A DNA stretch of 64,000 nt from NCBI GenBank assembly GCA_034670405.1, contig JAXDDX010000012.1, positions 3,110,001 through 3,174,000 of the forward strand, read 5' to 3'. A model generated the notes under the pieces. The model worked only from the letters and a program-made list of their open reading frames with translations. It had not been told where the DNA came from and did not search any database. Positions 11,082 to 24,059 of this stretch are shown piece after piece. Numbering within the stretch: the stretch's first letter is position 1; each line of letters begins with the position of its first letter. A program made the translations under genes and the position numbers. The DNA is from Hoplostethus atlanticus (taxonomy: Eukaryota > Chordata > Actinopteri > Trachichthyiformes > Trachichthyidae).

Positions 11082-11130
11082 CACACACACACACACACAC
11101 GAATACTGTCACACACACACACACACACAC
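11082..11130. repeat. two adjacent (CA)n tracts
   Basis: CA arrays at 11082-11100 and 11110-11130 separated by 'gaatactgt'; a further CA/CG-rich patch lies near 11217-11255. Confidence 0.93.
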
Positions 11131-12681
11131 CCATGCACGAATTCACACACATCTGTCATCCTCATCTGTCCTGCCTGATATGTGCATGTGAACATGTGAG
11201 CAGACAGTTGAATTCATACACACACGTGCACGCGTGCAGATACGCATGCACATGAACACCCATGGCCATTAACCTTTAAATATACCGCTCCAGTATTTTA
11301 TCTTCAAGACATGACTTGAGCCCGAGGATCTCAGTTTAATGATTGTGAATGAATGTTGATATCATTCAATTTTTTCAGATTATTCATAATTCTCCCCGTC
11401 TTACATGCAGTCGCCACATCTTGAGTGCAGCTGTGACAGTTTGGCAGATCAGGTTTGCTTTTTTATGTCTGTGGTCATCTTTTATCAAGCAAAATACAAA
11501 CATTTTCAAAGGAAGCATTGTTGAAATGATACAATAAATGGGCTTCTGATTTTGTTTCTTGCAATAGAAAAGCACAAATGCAATTAAAAAAATAAAATAA
11601 ATATATATATGCAATGAAGAAATATTTTAAAATGCCATATTTTGCTTTTACTTGAAATTTTCCTGCTCTTTATTTCCAGTGTAATATAGAAATACTTACA
11701 TATGAGGTCTTGGGTCTCTCAGATGCTGAAGAAGGTCGTATTGGTATTGTCTTGTCCTGCTCTTTAGAGCTCTCTAAAACATTTCTCACAGAATGACAAG
11801 TGTGAATCTGACCTTTACTCTAGCAGAGAATGCATTTGCTTTGCTCCACTTTTCCCCAACAATGTTTATCACAGTTAAATTAGCTTTCAACAAGGACTAT
11901 TCTCTTTGTAGACAGCCTGTGTTTTTAGGCGACCTGGAAGCAAATGATAGATAACATGCTCTCAAATAAGAAAAAAGGGAAAAGAATGAATGAGTCAAGT
12001 CTTGAAATTCCACTGAGGATGTCACTGCTCTAAATATCCGTCTTATTCCATCACCTGAAGCGCAGCATTTAGGTTTTGGCATCTCCTAAAAATGCCTGTG
12101 GTTCTTTGCTTGAAATGCATATCTGGGGGGTGAATGGGATGACAACACATTTGAAATTGTGGAAAGGGCATATTTATTCTGTATTCCTCGAGAGAACAAA
12201 ACCAGCGAAAGAGAGGGAGAAGAGAGAGGCATTCAAAAAGGCCTTGGGTGTCGGAGATGACACACTTTGATAGGTGTGCTCGTGGACACGCCTTGTTGAC
12301 ACCCGGCCAAATGTGGGCCAAGGGAAATGTCATCTGTTTTATATGTGTTTGTATGGATGTGCATGGCTGTATTCCTGTGCATATGCATGTGTGTACATGC
12401 ATGTGCGTTTGTTTGTGTGCAGTCCTCCAGGAAGGACGTGAGGGCAGATGAGAGGGTGCTTTAGGAGCCACGCAGCAAGGCCCTGACACAGCAAAACACA
12501 AGACAACATAACAACAGGCCACACAGGCCTGACTGGTTGGTTCACCCCGGTGTAGCCTACAATACGCCCCCAGGCCGACCCAACCCAACTATCTGGAAGC
12601 TGCTGCTCCAGGCATCAGGTTTCAAAAGAGAGAGCCTCCAGCACAGTGTCATAGGCCACAAGCCCTGAAGGCCTTGAATGG

Positions 12682-12714
12682 TACACACACACACGCACAT
12701 ACACACAGACCCAT

Positions 12715-12760
<46 letters not shown>
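12682..12760. repeat. long imperfect (CA)n microsatellite
   Basis: About 79 bases of CA with three small interruptions in the first half and an uninterrupted second half. Confidence 0.96.
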
Positions 12761-12762
<2 letters not shown>

Positions 12763-12891
12763 TCAGCAACCCAAACCTACCTGCAGCTTGGAGCAAAGAG
12801 AACTGCATAGCAAGAGGAAAGGATTGCTGAAAACGTCTCTAATACCTTGCTGTGGCGGGTGGGGTGTGAGGATGGCTATGTGAGGCAGAGT

Positions 12892-12930
12892 GGGTGGGGG
12901 ACTGGCGGGGGCCGGGGTGGGTGGGGGTGG
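12892..12930 (+). other. G-quadruplex-type G-run cluster
   Basis: Six runs of three to five G are separated by loops of one to six bases, which meets the usual G4 pattern on the plus strand. It lies 130 bases after a long CA array. Folding is inferred from pattern only. Confidence 0.6.
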
Positions 12931-13645
12931 ATGAAAAGGTCAAAGGTTGACAATTCAGGGGTCAGAGGTGATAAAATTCAGGTTGGGCCTCATGCTTAAA
13001 AGTTGCAGCAACTGCTCCCATTAGTAGCAGATGAGGGGGGGAAATGTCCCACATCTTTGAAGCACTCGATTTAACTGCTGAGACACTTGAACACATGTTC
13101 CAGAGAGATACATCAGCTGCAAATTAAGAGTTTCAGATCTCCAAATTATATTTATTAATTCAGTTCATGACGTTTGGCTCACTAACTTAATGTGAGTATC
13201 GGCAACATTTTGAAACATTTATCAACAACTCTGACCAAGTGTCTTTTTTCACGTTATTTTTATTCTTTAAAGTCCACCACCATGTTATTCACATTTCCTT
13301 GCCCCTGTTGTTTATCTGCATTCACCACCGACGGCAATATCGCCCATCTCCACTGCCTCAAAAGTTGCTCCAACATCATTATACCTGTCTCATATCTATA
13401 GAGAGGAGGAGAGTGGCCCTGTGTCGCTCTGTTTTTTTTGTTATCTTGCTCTACCCCCCTTTCCCTTTCCTTGAGAGGCTTTTAAAGAAGCATAGTGAGT
13501 AATGAGAGAGTGGCAGGCAGCCAAGCACAGGGGACCTGGGGGTGGACGGCATTAGGCGGGCATTAGACACACTCATGATCAGACTGGCACACACTGGCAC
13601 TCTGCACTGGCCATCACTACTGCAATATTGCCCCCCTGGTTAGTC

Positions 13646-13647
<2 letters not shown>

Positions 13648-13677
<30 letters not shown>
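13648..13677. repeat. (TG)n microsatellite
   Basis: Fifteen TG units. Confidence 0.95.
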
Positions 13678-13863
13678 TGGTGTGTGATGCCAGTTTGCCA
13701 GTGTTGTGTCTGTGCTCCCAGTATGCCCTATCCAGTCCCAACAAGCAAAACCCGTTGCCTCACACCAAAACCTCAGCATCAGCCTATGATGTAGCTTCCT
13801 GTCTGGGCAAACAAACAGATGTTTCATAAGATTAGCAGAGACCTGGCTTGTCTTTCTCACTCA

Positions 13864-13865
<2 letters not shown>

Positions 13866-13926
<61 letters not shown>
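13866..13926. repeat. long (CA)n microsatellite
   Basis: About thirty CA units with one GA interruption. Confidence 0.96.
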
Positions 13927-13929
<3 letters not shown>

Positions 13930-14063
13930 TACCAGACGTGGGTCAACAAGTACTGTATTTGCAAATGCTGTTCACTTTCAAAATTGTTCCATTTATTGTC
14001 AATTTCAGTGCACCTCTGTGGGATGTTTTGTCAAATGGGAGATACAGCTTTTGGCATTGCCCT

Positions 14064-14077
14064 GCACACACACACAT

Positions 14078-14109
<32 letters not shown>
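14064..14109. repeat. imperfect (CA)n microsatellite
   Basis: CA units with one ATG interruption, about 140 bases after the previous array. A palindromic homeodomain-type core 'agctaattagct' follows at 14131-14142. Confidence 0.94.
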
Positions 14110-14113
<4 letters not shown>

Positions 14114-15059
14114 AGGGCAGCATAGGCTACAGCTAATTAGCTAGGTACTGTTGTGTATGATTCCTCGCCAATATCCTGGTGCACTCTGAGCTGTCCAAGG
14201 ATCTCCAAACATCAACCCTCTGATCAGACCTAGTTGTTGAACGCTGAAAACAACACAAGACTCACTTGACACATTTTGTTCTTTATCTGATCTTATGTGC
14301 ATAGCCATAAGTGATATTTAAAATTTTGTTCAAGTGTCTGAAGTGATTTGACCATATATTTTGGTGCCTCTATGTCTTGGTCATACATTACACACCACAC
14401 ATGTATTGTAGTGAAAATGTTGCAGTATATAGAATATATGTAAGTCCCAAAATCTAATGACTCCAATATTTCTAAAAATATTAATGTTGAATTTTAATTT
14501 CTCATCAAGATACAGAATGCCTTTATGCAGCTGTAGTGTTACTGATATATTGTTGGGCCAGCAGGGTCACGTATGTACAGTCGTATACTATGGCACATCT
14601 GCAGTGGAACATACACTCATCATTTTTTAACTGTTTGTTGCTTGCTTTGTCTCATTTGCGTCCCATGTGGATCATAATATAATTCTTCAGGCCTCAGCCC
14701 CCACCTCCCTCTCTTTCTCTCTTTCCTCCATCCCTCCTTCCCTCCCTCCATATATGCAGTGTGAGTGAAACACTGTGGAAACTGTTGTCCTACCTGATAA
14801 TGGATTTGGTGGCCCCCCTGCAGGCATGCACCATTGGCAGATACTGAATACCACTGAGAGATCAATGGGAGAAGGAGAGGACGAAAAAAAAAAGGGAGGG
14901 AGGGAAGGAGGGAAAGAAAGAAGATGAAGAAGGAATGGGGCGGATAAAAACAGAAATCCCGTGGCTTCTCCTGTTTGCGAGCGGGGTAGGGTAAAGCCGC
15001 CGCCGTAATCTGTTTGTCAAGACACAAGGCCGCTGTAATGTCTTCCATCAGCAAGTGGA

Positions 15060-15370
15060 TTATGTGCAGGGGAATTGTAATTTACACCAGCTTCACTTTT
15101 ATGTGTCGCTCGGCTTAAAAGTTAATAGCATTTAGCGCAACAATAGCCCAGCCACATCGAACCCAATCTGCAGCGTACCGATCTACAAGTGAGGTGCCAT
15201 TGAAGTGCAGTTGTCCCGCGCCGCAGACAATACGACGTTCCCACTGAGCTAATTAGCTGACGCCTGCCTATCTCCACACCACACATGTCCATTGTGGCTG
15301 TCGCTGCACCAATCTCTGTCCCACTGTAACAGCGAGGGCCATTGTCTGCTCAGGTTTTCTTCAATAATCC
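15060..15370. other. unique block, possible cis-regulatory element
   Basis: Complex sequence with retained CpG and evenly spread AT-rich cores, including 'gagctaattagctgacgcc' near 15247 and 'taatagcatttagcgcaaca' near 15123. No simple repeats and no exon-like frame. It ranks among the more enhancer-like blocks of the window. Confidence 0.35.
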
Positions 15371-18049
15371 TATGTAACGCCTGCTTGTTTTGTGTTGCTA
15401 CATCTTAGTCCTGAAGTGACATGACCAGACATGGCTTTCGACAAGAAAAGCCCTCAACGCTGACGATATTTGATTTCCGCTAAATTCTTCTTTACTCCCT
15501 TGTGTCTCAGAGGAATAATAGGTCTTAAGATGTAAAGCCTTTTTTTTTTTTTATCATGTTCACAACTTCCAGTTCTTGGCAAGGCAGCCATGAAAAAAAA
15601 ACACATCTCACCTTCAAGGAAAATGCAGAATTATGATCTAAAATAAGAACTACTACATATCTTAAAGCCATGTCTGAAAAGATTGTTTCATCTTAAAAAC
15701 ACTCAAGAAAAGCCTGTTTTGGTTTGAAACCGTGAGCTATATATACAGAAGGCTTGTATTTGACCCAGACAAGATGTAGGTCAGCCGATTAAAAATAGCA
15801 ACAATTTGGAGGGCAAGTCTGTTATTTTGAACATCCCGTACTTTGTGTCAGACAATTGGACGGGAAAATTAGTTGTGCAATCGTCAAAAGCCTGTAGTTT
15901 CCTCCATGCTGGGGTTGACCTCCCCAGTCGCTTTTCAACAACAACCACCTCCACTGCAGCTAACCCGGAGAGGTTGAGGGCGATCAGCCACTGCCTAACT
16001 CCCAGACGCAGAGAGAGAGGGAGAGAGTCGAGTCTATACGCCGTAGATATTTTCCCAAACCATGTCGCCCTAGGGAAGGCAGGTGTGAAGATCTGAAGTT
16101 CTCCTCGGCGCTTTCAGGGAGCGGTTGAGAGGTGGGCGGAGGGAGGGTAGAAAGTGAAAAAAAGTAGTTGACATATACAGAGCATGAGTTATGCATCCGT
16201 GGGAACATGTGAAACCAGCTGCTTTCAGCTGACACGTGAAGCGCAAGCGCTCATCATCATGAAGGCTGTCTGTGGCCTAGTATGGGTTGGTAGGTACAAT
16301 TTGAGAACATTGTGATACAAAATATTAGAAACTACCCACAAACCTGCGTATCGATGTGAACCAATCCCAAAAACACACAACAAAGAGACGCCAGACACAC
16401 AGCAGCCTTTGAAATTGTTGACATTGCAATGTAGTATGTTAAAAATGTGAATATGCTGCATGCAAAAAATGTACAGTACAGTTAGTATACAGTTAGAAAG
16501 GTGCATGTACTGAACAGGTCAGACATAGAGGTTCAGGTAAGGGTGCTACTACTTACCTACTGCCATCAGCCAACCAGCTCTATTAGCCACAATTCACTCT
16601 CCTGCCACACCCAGAGCCTAATATACTCTAAAGGTATATGAGGGAAATAAGTGCAGTCTTGAATAAGTAAAACTCCATTTCAGCACTGCGCTCTATTATT
16701 AATACCGAGCAGGCTGATCTTTGATTAAGTTACTCAAGTGTTCTTCCTGTGTGGGATTTTGATTAAGACTGCGCTGTGTCTCGGAGCAGGAGAAAATGGC
16801 GTCTTTTTCCTTCCTCTCTAACTTGCTGTTCTGTAATAATTCTAAACATGCTACCACACATCTCTGTAGATAATGGTACATTTCAGTTGAAGTATGTATC
16901 ATGGCAGCATGAGCTCTTTCAGTCAGGGGCCCTGTCAGCACGTTTCAATTTTGAAGTGACAGGTTAATGGCCAATCTTACATAACCAAACTGGTATAGCA
17001 TGTTTCATGTCAGTCAGATTCATACTAGGAGTTGACCAGCAACGGGCTCCTTGCGTGCCAGGCTTAGTGAAGTGAAGCCACCTGTCATTATGGTGTTTTC
17101 TAAGACTTATTAAAGAGTCTGTATCTCTGAAAACAGCGCCAGCCCATTAAATCCTATAATGATACATCTACAAACAGTGTATGTCACTCATCCAAGGATA
17201 AACTGACACTGGAAGACAAACAGTTCAGTTTGGGAGCAAACAGGATAAAGAAAGATCTCTAACGAGATAAAGTAAAACTTAACACATATATGACCCTCAG
17301 GGGAAACTGTGTTACTTATCGTGTACCTTAGCTATGTTTTGTGTAGGAAGCGGGAAAATGGAAACTCAAACGTTGCCTCTTTGATTAGAGTAATGGAATA
17401 AACTGAACATTGAAATGGATTACCAAGGTTGTGGGCTTGTGGCCAGAGCGTTGCTAGCTTGAGCCCGTGGATCAGCAGGGAAAATTTGTTCAGGGTAAAT
17501 TAATGATGCTCCCCCTCCCTTAACACAAAGTGTTGCTCCAGTGTACTTGCTCTGTGGCCAACAGTAGAATAGGGTGGGTGTAGTGTAGCTCCCAGGGATG
17601 AATGCTTGCAACCGAATGACTGTGTAACAGGCCATTGCTGAAAAAGAGCAACGATGTCTTTCTTCAGTTACGATGCCAAGGTCTCCCGATGTTCAAGAGT
17701 GCATCTGTCGTTGATTTGAACGGCCTGTTTGTCGCAGTGATCCACCAGATCAATCCCTCCTCTCGCATCAGAGGTAATGCAAAAGCACACAGACGTACGT
17801 ACACACACACACAATACGGAAACACAACCGGGAAGAGATTCGAGTTGTCTTCCAAAGTCTTTTCTTTTTCATTTCCTCGAGGTGCTTTGAACAACATCTC
17901 AGTGTGCTTCTCCTCTCCTTCTATCCTCTCGCACCCCTATTTCCAATGATCCTTTTATGAACACCTCCTCGCGCAAAGCTTCCTTCTCCACTTGGGGCTA
18001 CTTCTGTTCCATTATGCATGGTGGCGGGATTAAAACTGTAGACGCAGTG

Positions 18050-18290
18050 GCTTCCCCCTTTCAGTGTCACGTGCGTGCGCCAAGCGACCAATGGCGTACA
18101 AGTGTGGCACGCAACAGGGCACCCCGCTTGGCCACCCACACATCCAGGGGAGTGGGGAGTATGTGTGGGGAGCACAGTATCAAACGGGGAACATCTGTGG
18201 CCACTGGGCTGTGGAGACCGGGGACAATGGTGGCCCCGGGGCAGCCGCAGAGCCCTGGCCCGTGCCGCAAAGGCTAGACACAGGCTAGGG
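18050..18290. other. GC-rich CpG-containing patch
   Basis: Markedly more GC-rich than its surroundings, with many CpGs and frames open on both strands at once. That is expected from composition and does not indicate a gene. No TATA box, clear start site or splice donor was recognised, so promoter activity is not claimed. Confidence 0.35.
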
Positions 18291-18300
18291 AGCCAACTAT

Positions 18301-18310
18301 GCACACACAT

Positions 18311-18341
<31 letters not shown>
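18301..18341. repeat. (CA)n microsatellite
   Basis: CA units with an early ATGCG interruption, directly followed by a short GC-rich piece. A second CA array lies at 18451-18473. Confidence 0.93.
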
Positions 18342-19060
18342 GCGGCGCGGGCACCCGTGCACACCCCACTAGAGCAGAAAGCAAACCAGGCTGGTGCAAA
18401 CTGAAGCCTGAAACATCGTGCTTTGCTGCAGTACTGACAGTAACACGTACACAAACACACACACACACACACATAGATACACACAGGGCCTTCTATGGCA
18501 AGATTCAAACTAAAGTTTCCATGCAAGTCATATAAGACTTTCCTTCTACTAGTCGAGGCTTGTGGCAATACAAGCAAGTGGAATTATGGCGAAATATGGC
18601 GTGATGGATCAACGTGGGTCTACGATGCAAGCCCACTCAACATCAAAGTGTACTGTAATATATTTTTGGTGTCCTGCTTGGGATGGGAAACACATTTCAT
18701 CAGGAGAATCGGACTTTAAATATTTTGGTGCCCATGTAGTGGAGGACTAAGGAGCAGCAACCCGCCATGTTGTTTGTTCAAACCCAGTTCACAACACATC
18801 GTGGGTCATCCTCCGCCCCCCTGACTTTTCCTGTCTGTCTCATCTGTTTACTATTTAATAAAGGCACAAATGCTCTAAACATTATTTTAAAGAGGTATTT
18901 GAGTCCAGCGCCTCTTTCCTGTCTTGATACTGCGAGTCCACATCCAGACAACCGAGTCAGTCATTGCTACGCTGCAGTAAGTGCAGAGAGGTAAGTGCTT
19001 CACTATAAGCTCCCCACAGAGACGCATCAACGCCGTTTATTCCTACAAGCAGAGATGATT

Positions 19061-19137
19061 GTACACACACACACATACACACACACACACACACATATTA
19101 ATACAGTGACACACACTCACACACACACACACACACA
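19061..19137. repeat. (CA)n microsatellite pair
   Basis: CA arrays at 19061-19096 and 19109-19137 separated by 'tattaatacagtg'. First members of a five-tract cluster. Confidence 0.93.
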
Positions 19138-19250
19138 GTCACACACCATTTGAATAACATATTCCACAGCTGCTGCAGCTCTCAATGGCCTCCCATGTGG
19201 CTTTTGTGTGTTGACGTGTGAAAAGTGTGGGCATGGAAACAGACACAGAT

Positions 19251-19251
<1 letters not shown>

Positions 19252-19281
<30 letters not shown>
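19252..19281. repeat. (CA)n microsatellite
   Basis: Fifteen pure CA units. Confidence 0.96.
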
Positions 19282-19283
<2 letters not shown>

Positions 19284-19398
19284 TCCCCTTGTGTGCTGTG
19301 ATGTCACCTTGCAGAAAAAGGCCGCTCCACCTTGTCATGTTGTAGTATCACATGTGTCTCCAATCAAATGCCCAATGACATGAAATATGACATGGGAA

Positions 19399-19400
<2 letters not shown>

Positions 19401-19438
<38 letters not shown>

Positions 19439-19453
19439 GTGTGTGTGGTGTGT
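19401..19453. repeat. (GT)n microsatellite
   Basis: About 26 GT units with one CG change, opposite in orientation to the CA arrays on both sides. Confidence 0.96.
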
Positions 19454-19532
19454 GGACCCAGGTGCATGGACCTCCCATTAGGGATCTGTAGGCGGGTGGT
19501 GCTCCATCTCACTCTACCAGGTCCCTAGTGTC

Positions 19533-19536
<4 letters not shown>

Positions 19537-19568
<32 letters not shown>
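19537..19568. repeat. (CA)n microsatellite
   Basis: Sixteen CA units, complementary to the GT array 85 bases upstream. Confidence 0.95.
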
Positions 19569-19569
<1 letters not shown>

Positions 19570-21344
19570 GCCTTGGTGAGAGCTGGCACCAGGCCCTAGC
19601 TGGAGTCGAGCCATGGGTGACAGTGGAGGGCTATAAACACGGTCTGTGTTATATCTCCAAAGATTCTACCTTCCAGTGGCTGTAGAGAAAACGGCTGATT
19701 TGTCCCATCGATGCTCCGTGTATGTTTGACATTTTACAATTCATTATCAATGGTTTGCTAAGGCCCGAGTTTTAAAAAAATCCAGACAACAAAAGATCCT
19801 CACCTGCTGAAGCCCATCATTCAATATGAAATCTAGAGTATGCACTCTGTAAAACCATTATCTTTGAGTATGTCCACCTAAATCAATCATTTTGCAAGAA
19901 TAGGTGTCATGTTTTCCAGAGGGTGGAGATCTCGTTTTTTTGGAATGAAACGCTCCACATGATATCCCGCAAAAGCAGCTTCGCTATGACTCAAATGACT
20001 TGTAATTCACCTCTACCTTTCTCACGCTTAAATGAGTGAATCCTCTCACCACTCACAGCCATGCGCTATTATTAGCGATAATACTTCCATGAGTCATTTC
20101 AGTTGAAGACAACAGTACTGGCTGGCAGTCCTTCATTTGCTTATCCTGTCAGAGTTTTAGATTTCACACACCATCTTTAATTAACGCACACAGGCAGAAG
20201 CAGACATGCACAAACACACACATCATCATCACAGGACACACACACAAATACATTTCCACACTCACACACACACGCCCTTTTCACATAGATAGCGCACTCA
20301 TTCAGGAGCTTTTTTGAGAAGTGATTTCTGCCTGTATCAACTGGCCCCCGGATAGGACTATGCAGCAAGATAACTCTGGGAAGATATCCACAATGACAGA
20401 TCCTAGGAAACTGTCATTATTAGTGGGTAAGGAAGAAGCCTAAGTCAATCAGGATAACTGCGAGCCATACTGCGGGTTTACCAAGGATATTTGATTGTGT
20501 GTCAGTATTGGTTTTCAATTCATGAATGTGGGATTCGTCAATTTGACTGAAATGGTATTCTGTTGGAAGAGAACATCACCGTGATGGTATTTTGCAACCA
20601 CAAAAAGTAATGTGCCAAAGTTGAGAACTGGTGTTTGCAACTGCATTGTGATAATACATCCAGTAAAAAACTGTTCAGGTTACGCACAGTGATAATGTCT
20701 TCGCTTTCATTTCATATATTATTAACTTTAGAATCAATATAAAATGTAGATATTGAGCTTCAGCATGAATTTTGACAAGTAAAACATATGTCTCTTATGG
20801 ATCACAGAATGGGCCTGGACCCATAGGTGGATACTGGAGTGATTCAACTGGGTTTCCAAATGATTCTGATGAAGTTTAGTATTTATGTTTTGCTGCCAAT
20901 GAGTCCCTGGATAAAGTGTACTGAAGGCCAGTAGGCTAGCAGGTTAAAAACATGGAGCATTTTGTTGAATTAACCTGGACAGTAGCCTGTAAAAACACTT
21001 TTATTTTGTAAAAACGGGTCCCCAGAGGAAAACTTTGCTGCTGCTGTAAATAACATCCTGTAAGCACGGGCCAGTGCTGCTGTTTCACTTTACTGAGCGT
21101 ACAAGTGATTGACGTTTGACCCATGCCATGTCTCTTTTGGCTTCTCCCCACATTAATCCCCACTTCTCTGAACATAATGCAATTTTTGATACTTCATTTA
21201 TGCTGTCATTCAGCACTCACCGCCAATAGTTCATAGATTTGAAAAATAACAACAACAAAACGTCATTTTCGTGCTCTTTCTTTGACATCTTATAATACGC
21301 GCCTCACCTGGAGAGTGACAGGGCGTGATGGATCGACTCGCGCG

Positions 21345-21373
21345 CACACACACACTCACACACACACACACAG
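21345..21373. repeat. (CA)n microsatellite with purine-rich 3' flank
   Basis: CA units with one CTC interruption, followed by a GA/GGA-rich stretch from about 21400 to 21480. Confidence 0.9.
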
Positions 21374-22369
21374 GGAGAACAACTCCAGGAGAAACAGAAA
21401 TGGAGAGACAGAGAGAGAGAGGAGGAACGACAGAAAAGGGGAGGAATAGAAAGAGAGAGGTTTGAGTGAGAGGGGTTTGATATTTCTGTGGCCGTACACT
21501 TGTAAGCTCAAGCAGTTTCTCCCCTCCGAGGGACAGGGTCCGTTAAGTAGCTCTCCAGCGCCTGCAGTTTAGAAAAGGACCCGGGCAATACTGGACTAAT
21601 TTAATCAAAGGTTACAGGCCCAGCATAGAAACACAATATTATGGCGATTGTACAGGAAAAGGAAGGTGGGGGAGATGTGTCATTTCACCAGGCAAGGCTT
21701 AGACCTGCTATTTTATCAGTGTGAAGGCTAAGTCCCCCAACAGTCCTCAACTGCTGGCGCTAACACACATTTCCATTTTAGCTAGCGGGCCGACTAGAAA
21801 GGCTGATATGGCAAGGGCTAGGGCCATGAGAAAGCAGGGTATGGGGCTGTCTCTGTATGAAGTTGCATTAAAGCCCCAATCAGGATTTGTTGGTCAGTAT
21901 ATTACTTTGTATATGTGTCTATACTTCTAGACATCTAGATCTAGGTAGGATGCATTATGGTGCATAAAGCCTCAGTGTACCGTAATAAGTAGTAGTGCCA
22001 CAATCAACATAATTTTTCTGTGTATTTTAATTGGCTATGAAATATATATCATGGGTACTACATGTGATCGCTTTATTCACAGGATTTGATGATTGACTGA
22101 CCTGAAAAAAAATCAAATTTGGTCTTTACATATAATTCATCTAGAGCTCTTAAAATGACGTATTGAATGAAAAAACGCAAATCAAAACATTCGTTAGTGG
22201 TGGGGCTGCCCTGTATTGTTTAGCTGTGGACTACAGAGTGAGCCTTTAGCAGCTTTGTGAATACTGGCAGCATTCAGACAGATTGTAATCTGTTTAGCCC
22301 CGCTCACTGGCCGTGTCACTGTATAATAAACTGTCATAAGTGTCAGGGTTCTTCACCCCTAGGGACGTG

Positions 22370-22425
22370 GTGTGTGTTTGTATGTATGTGTGTGTGTGTG
22401 TGTGTGGCTGTCTGTCTGTCTGTGA
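22370..22425. repeat. (TG)n-(TCTG)n microsatellite
   Basis: TG and TATG units followed by a TGGC break and four TCTG units. Confidence 0.9.
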
Positions 22426-22659
22426 CCATAAATGCCGAGGTGTATATGTGTGCCTGTCTGTGTGCACTAGGGAGGGGCTTATGAATGAGCTTTACCCAAG
22501 GGGCTACACAGCACTTCAACCAACACATACTGCACACAATAGATACTGGGCACACTTGATTCCCAACATAGAAAATGTCACTTTCAATGTGCATTTGGCG
22601 TAGAATATTTCCTGGACTCAAGTATCCACCGACCACACATACAGACACGCAATCCCCAG

Positions 22660-23060
22660 CTTGATTACAGCCATAATCGTTTCCCCACAGCTCTGCTCAC
22701 AGTTGTTCACTAAGCACTAAATGGATCACAATTAATTCTGAGCCATAAATACTGGAAGACAATAACAAACCCAACCTAATACGTTCCATTCACATTCTTA
22801 TGGACAGTGCTCACTGTAGTCCCTTTTGTTTTGTACAACGGCGAGTGTTGGATCCATAGAAGGAAATAATCCAACGGTCCATTATGAGATTAGGCCTAAT
22901 GCACAATCCATCCCCACATGCACGAATACGCCGCAAATACCTACCGATTAAAACCAAACGCAATTTGTTGCTAATCATTCTGCAGACAGGGAATGTAAGT
23001 GAGTAGTAAACAAATGGGCATGTTTAGGCGTTTCGTTTCAAACCGTTTGACTGTTCTGGC
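22660..23060. other. unique block, possible cis-regulatory element
   Basis: Repeat-free complex sequence with AT-rich cores such as 'gatcacaattaattctgagc' and 'ttgttgctaatcattctgc', plus scattered CpGs. No exon-like frame. Confidence 0.28.
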
Positions 23061-23349
23061 CTCTGAGCAGCTACAGAGAGGGACAGCGGGAATAAAGGAG
23101 ATTAGGTTTTAGTTTGTGTGAGAGAGAAAGAGTGTGTGTAAAAATGTGAAGTCCACACACACACACTAGGGGGGTCTAGATGCACGTATTACTCGTGCAT
23201 GTGAATAGCACACCTTCATACACATGCATATATGTGTGTATACAAATGTGTTTTTATGTGTGTGGATATATTAGATATATTACAACAAGCTAAAGAATTA
23301 GAGGGGGCTGAGATGTGAGCGACCAGCGGCGTGGCCTGGCTTGATGGTG

Positions 23350-23401
23350 ATGTGTGTGTGTGTGTGTGTGTGTGGGGGGGGGGGTGGGGGGGTTGGGGGG
23401 G
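23350..23401 (+). repeat. (TG)n running into a poly-G / G4-type tract
   Basis: Twelve TG units pass directly into G-runs of about 11, 6 and 7 separated by T and TT. The combined run can supply four G-tracts for a quadruplex. A CA-rich compound array follows at 23560-23634. Confidence 0.9.
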
Positions 23402-23559
23402 ACTGGTGTCAGGGCTTGAGCCTATCAAAAAGAAATCAGCTCGCCAGCTCTCCGGGTGCAGAAAGGCGCATCTCGTCGGCTTTCACGGACCAAGATTGCT
23501 TTCACCTGCATTCCCCGGGGCGACGCGCAAAACACAGGCCTCAGTCGGCCTGCCAGAGT

Positions 23560-23634
23560 CACACACACACACACACACACACTGCATGGACACACACACA
23601 CATACATATAGACACACACACACATGCACACACA
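23560..23634. repeat. compound (CA)n microsatellite
   Basis: CA arrays with short breaks ('tgcatgga', 'tacatatag', 'tg'); a TG/TATG-rich stretch follows at about 23785-23910. Confidence 0.92.
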
Positions 23635-24059
23635 TTATCTTTCATGCCTGACTACAATGGAATCATATTAACTCACTCCATGCATTCCCAAACATACAGC
23701 GTTACGTGGGAACGTTGGACGGTGCAGAAAATCACAATTATAAGCGCATACATTTAGAGCGCCTTTGTTCCTGTTCCTGCGTGCATGTGTGTGTGTGTGT
23801 GTGCACCAGCATGTATAGGTGTGTATGCTTGTGTGTAAGCGCATGCATGTATGTATGTATGTGCATGTGCCTGTACTTATGTGAAAGTATGCGTGTGTGT
23901 GTGTGCATGTGTCTGATAGCTAGAGAGAAAGCTGCATTCAGTTGATCTTCCAGGAGGTGGAAAAATGATGTCAAAAAGGCAAATCTGTATTTACCGGCAG
24001 ACAGGTATCCTTGACTTGACAGCTATACAGTCATTATCTGCCTGTCATGTGTCGCCCGG

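Larger units (their letters stand above)
10900..15055. other. non-coding stretch dominated by CA/TG tracts
   Basis: No gene is seen. It holds at least six CA/TG arrays, a G-quadruplex-type stretch at 12892-12930, AT-rich DNA at 11340-11700 and 14280-14560, and GGGA-rich sequence at 14880-14930. The 181-codon minus frame at 12043-12588 has no domain and cannot be supported. Confidence 0.55.
15370..22650. other. non-coding stretch, mixed unique DNA and CA/TG clusters
   Basis: No gene is seen. Contents: AT-rich DNA at 15370-15790 with a poly-T run near 15541-15553; a GC-rich patch at 18050-18290 whose several overlapping frames reflect base composition; a microsatellite cluster at 19061-19568; loose CA repeats at 20190-20275; a purine-rich run at 21400-21480; and otherwise ordinary unique sequence. 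Confidence 0.55.

Noticed and set aside
13819-14136. regularly repeated blocks resembling a CRISPR array
   Set aside because: They are CA microsatellites without unique spacers, in vertebrate DNA.
17921-18577. 218-codon minus-strand frame, the longest in the window
   Set aside because: It crosses two CA arrays and a GC-rich patch in which several frames on both strands are open at once. No recognisable domain.
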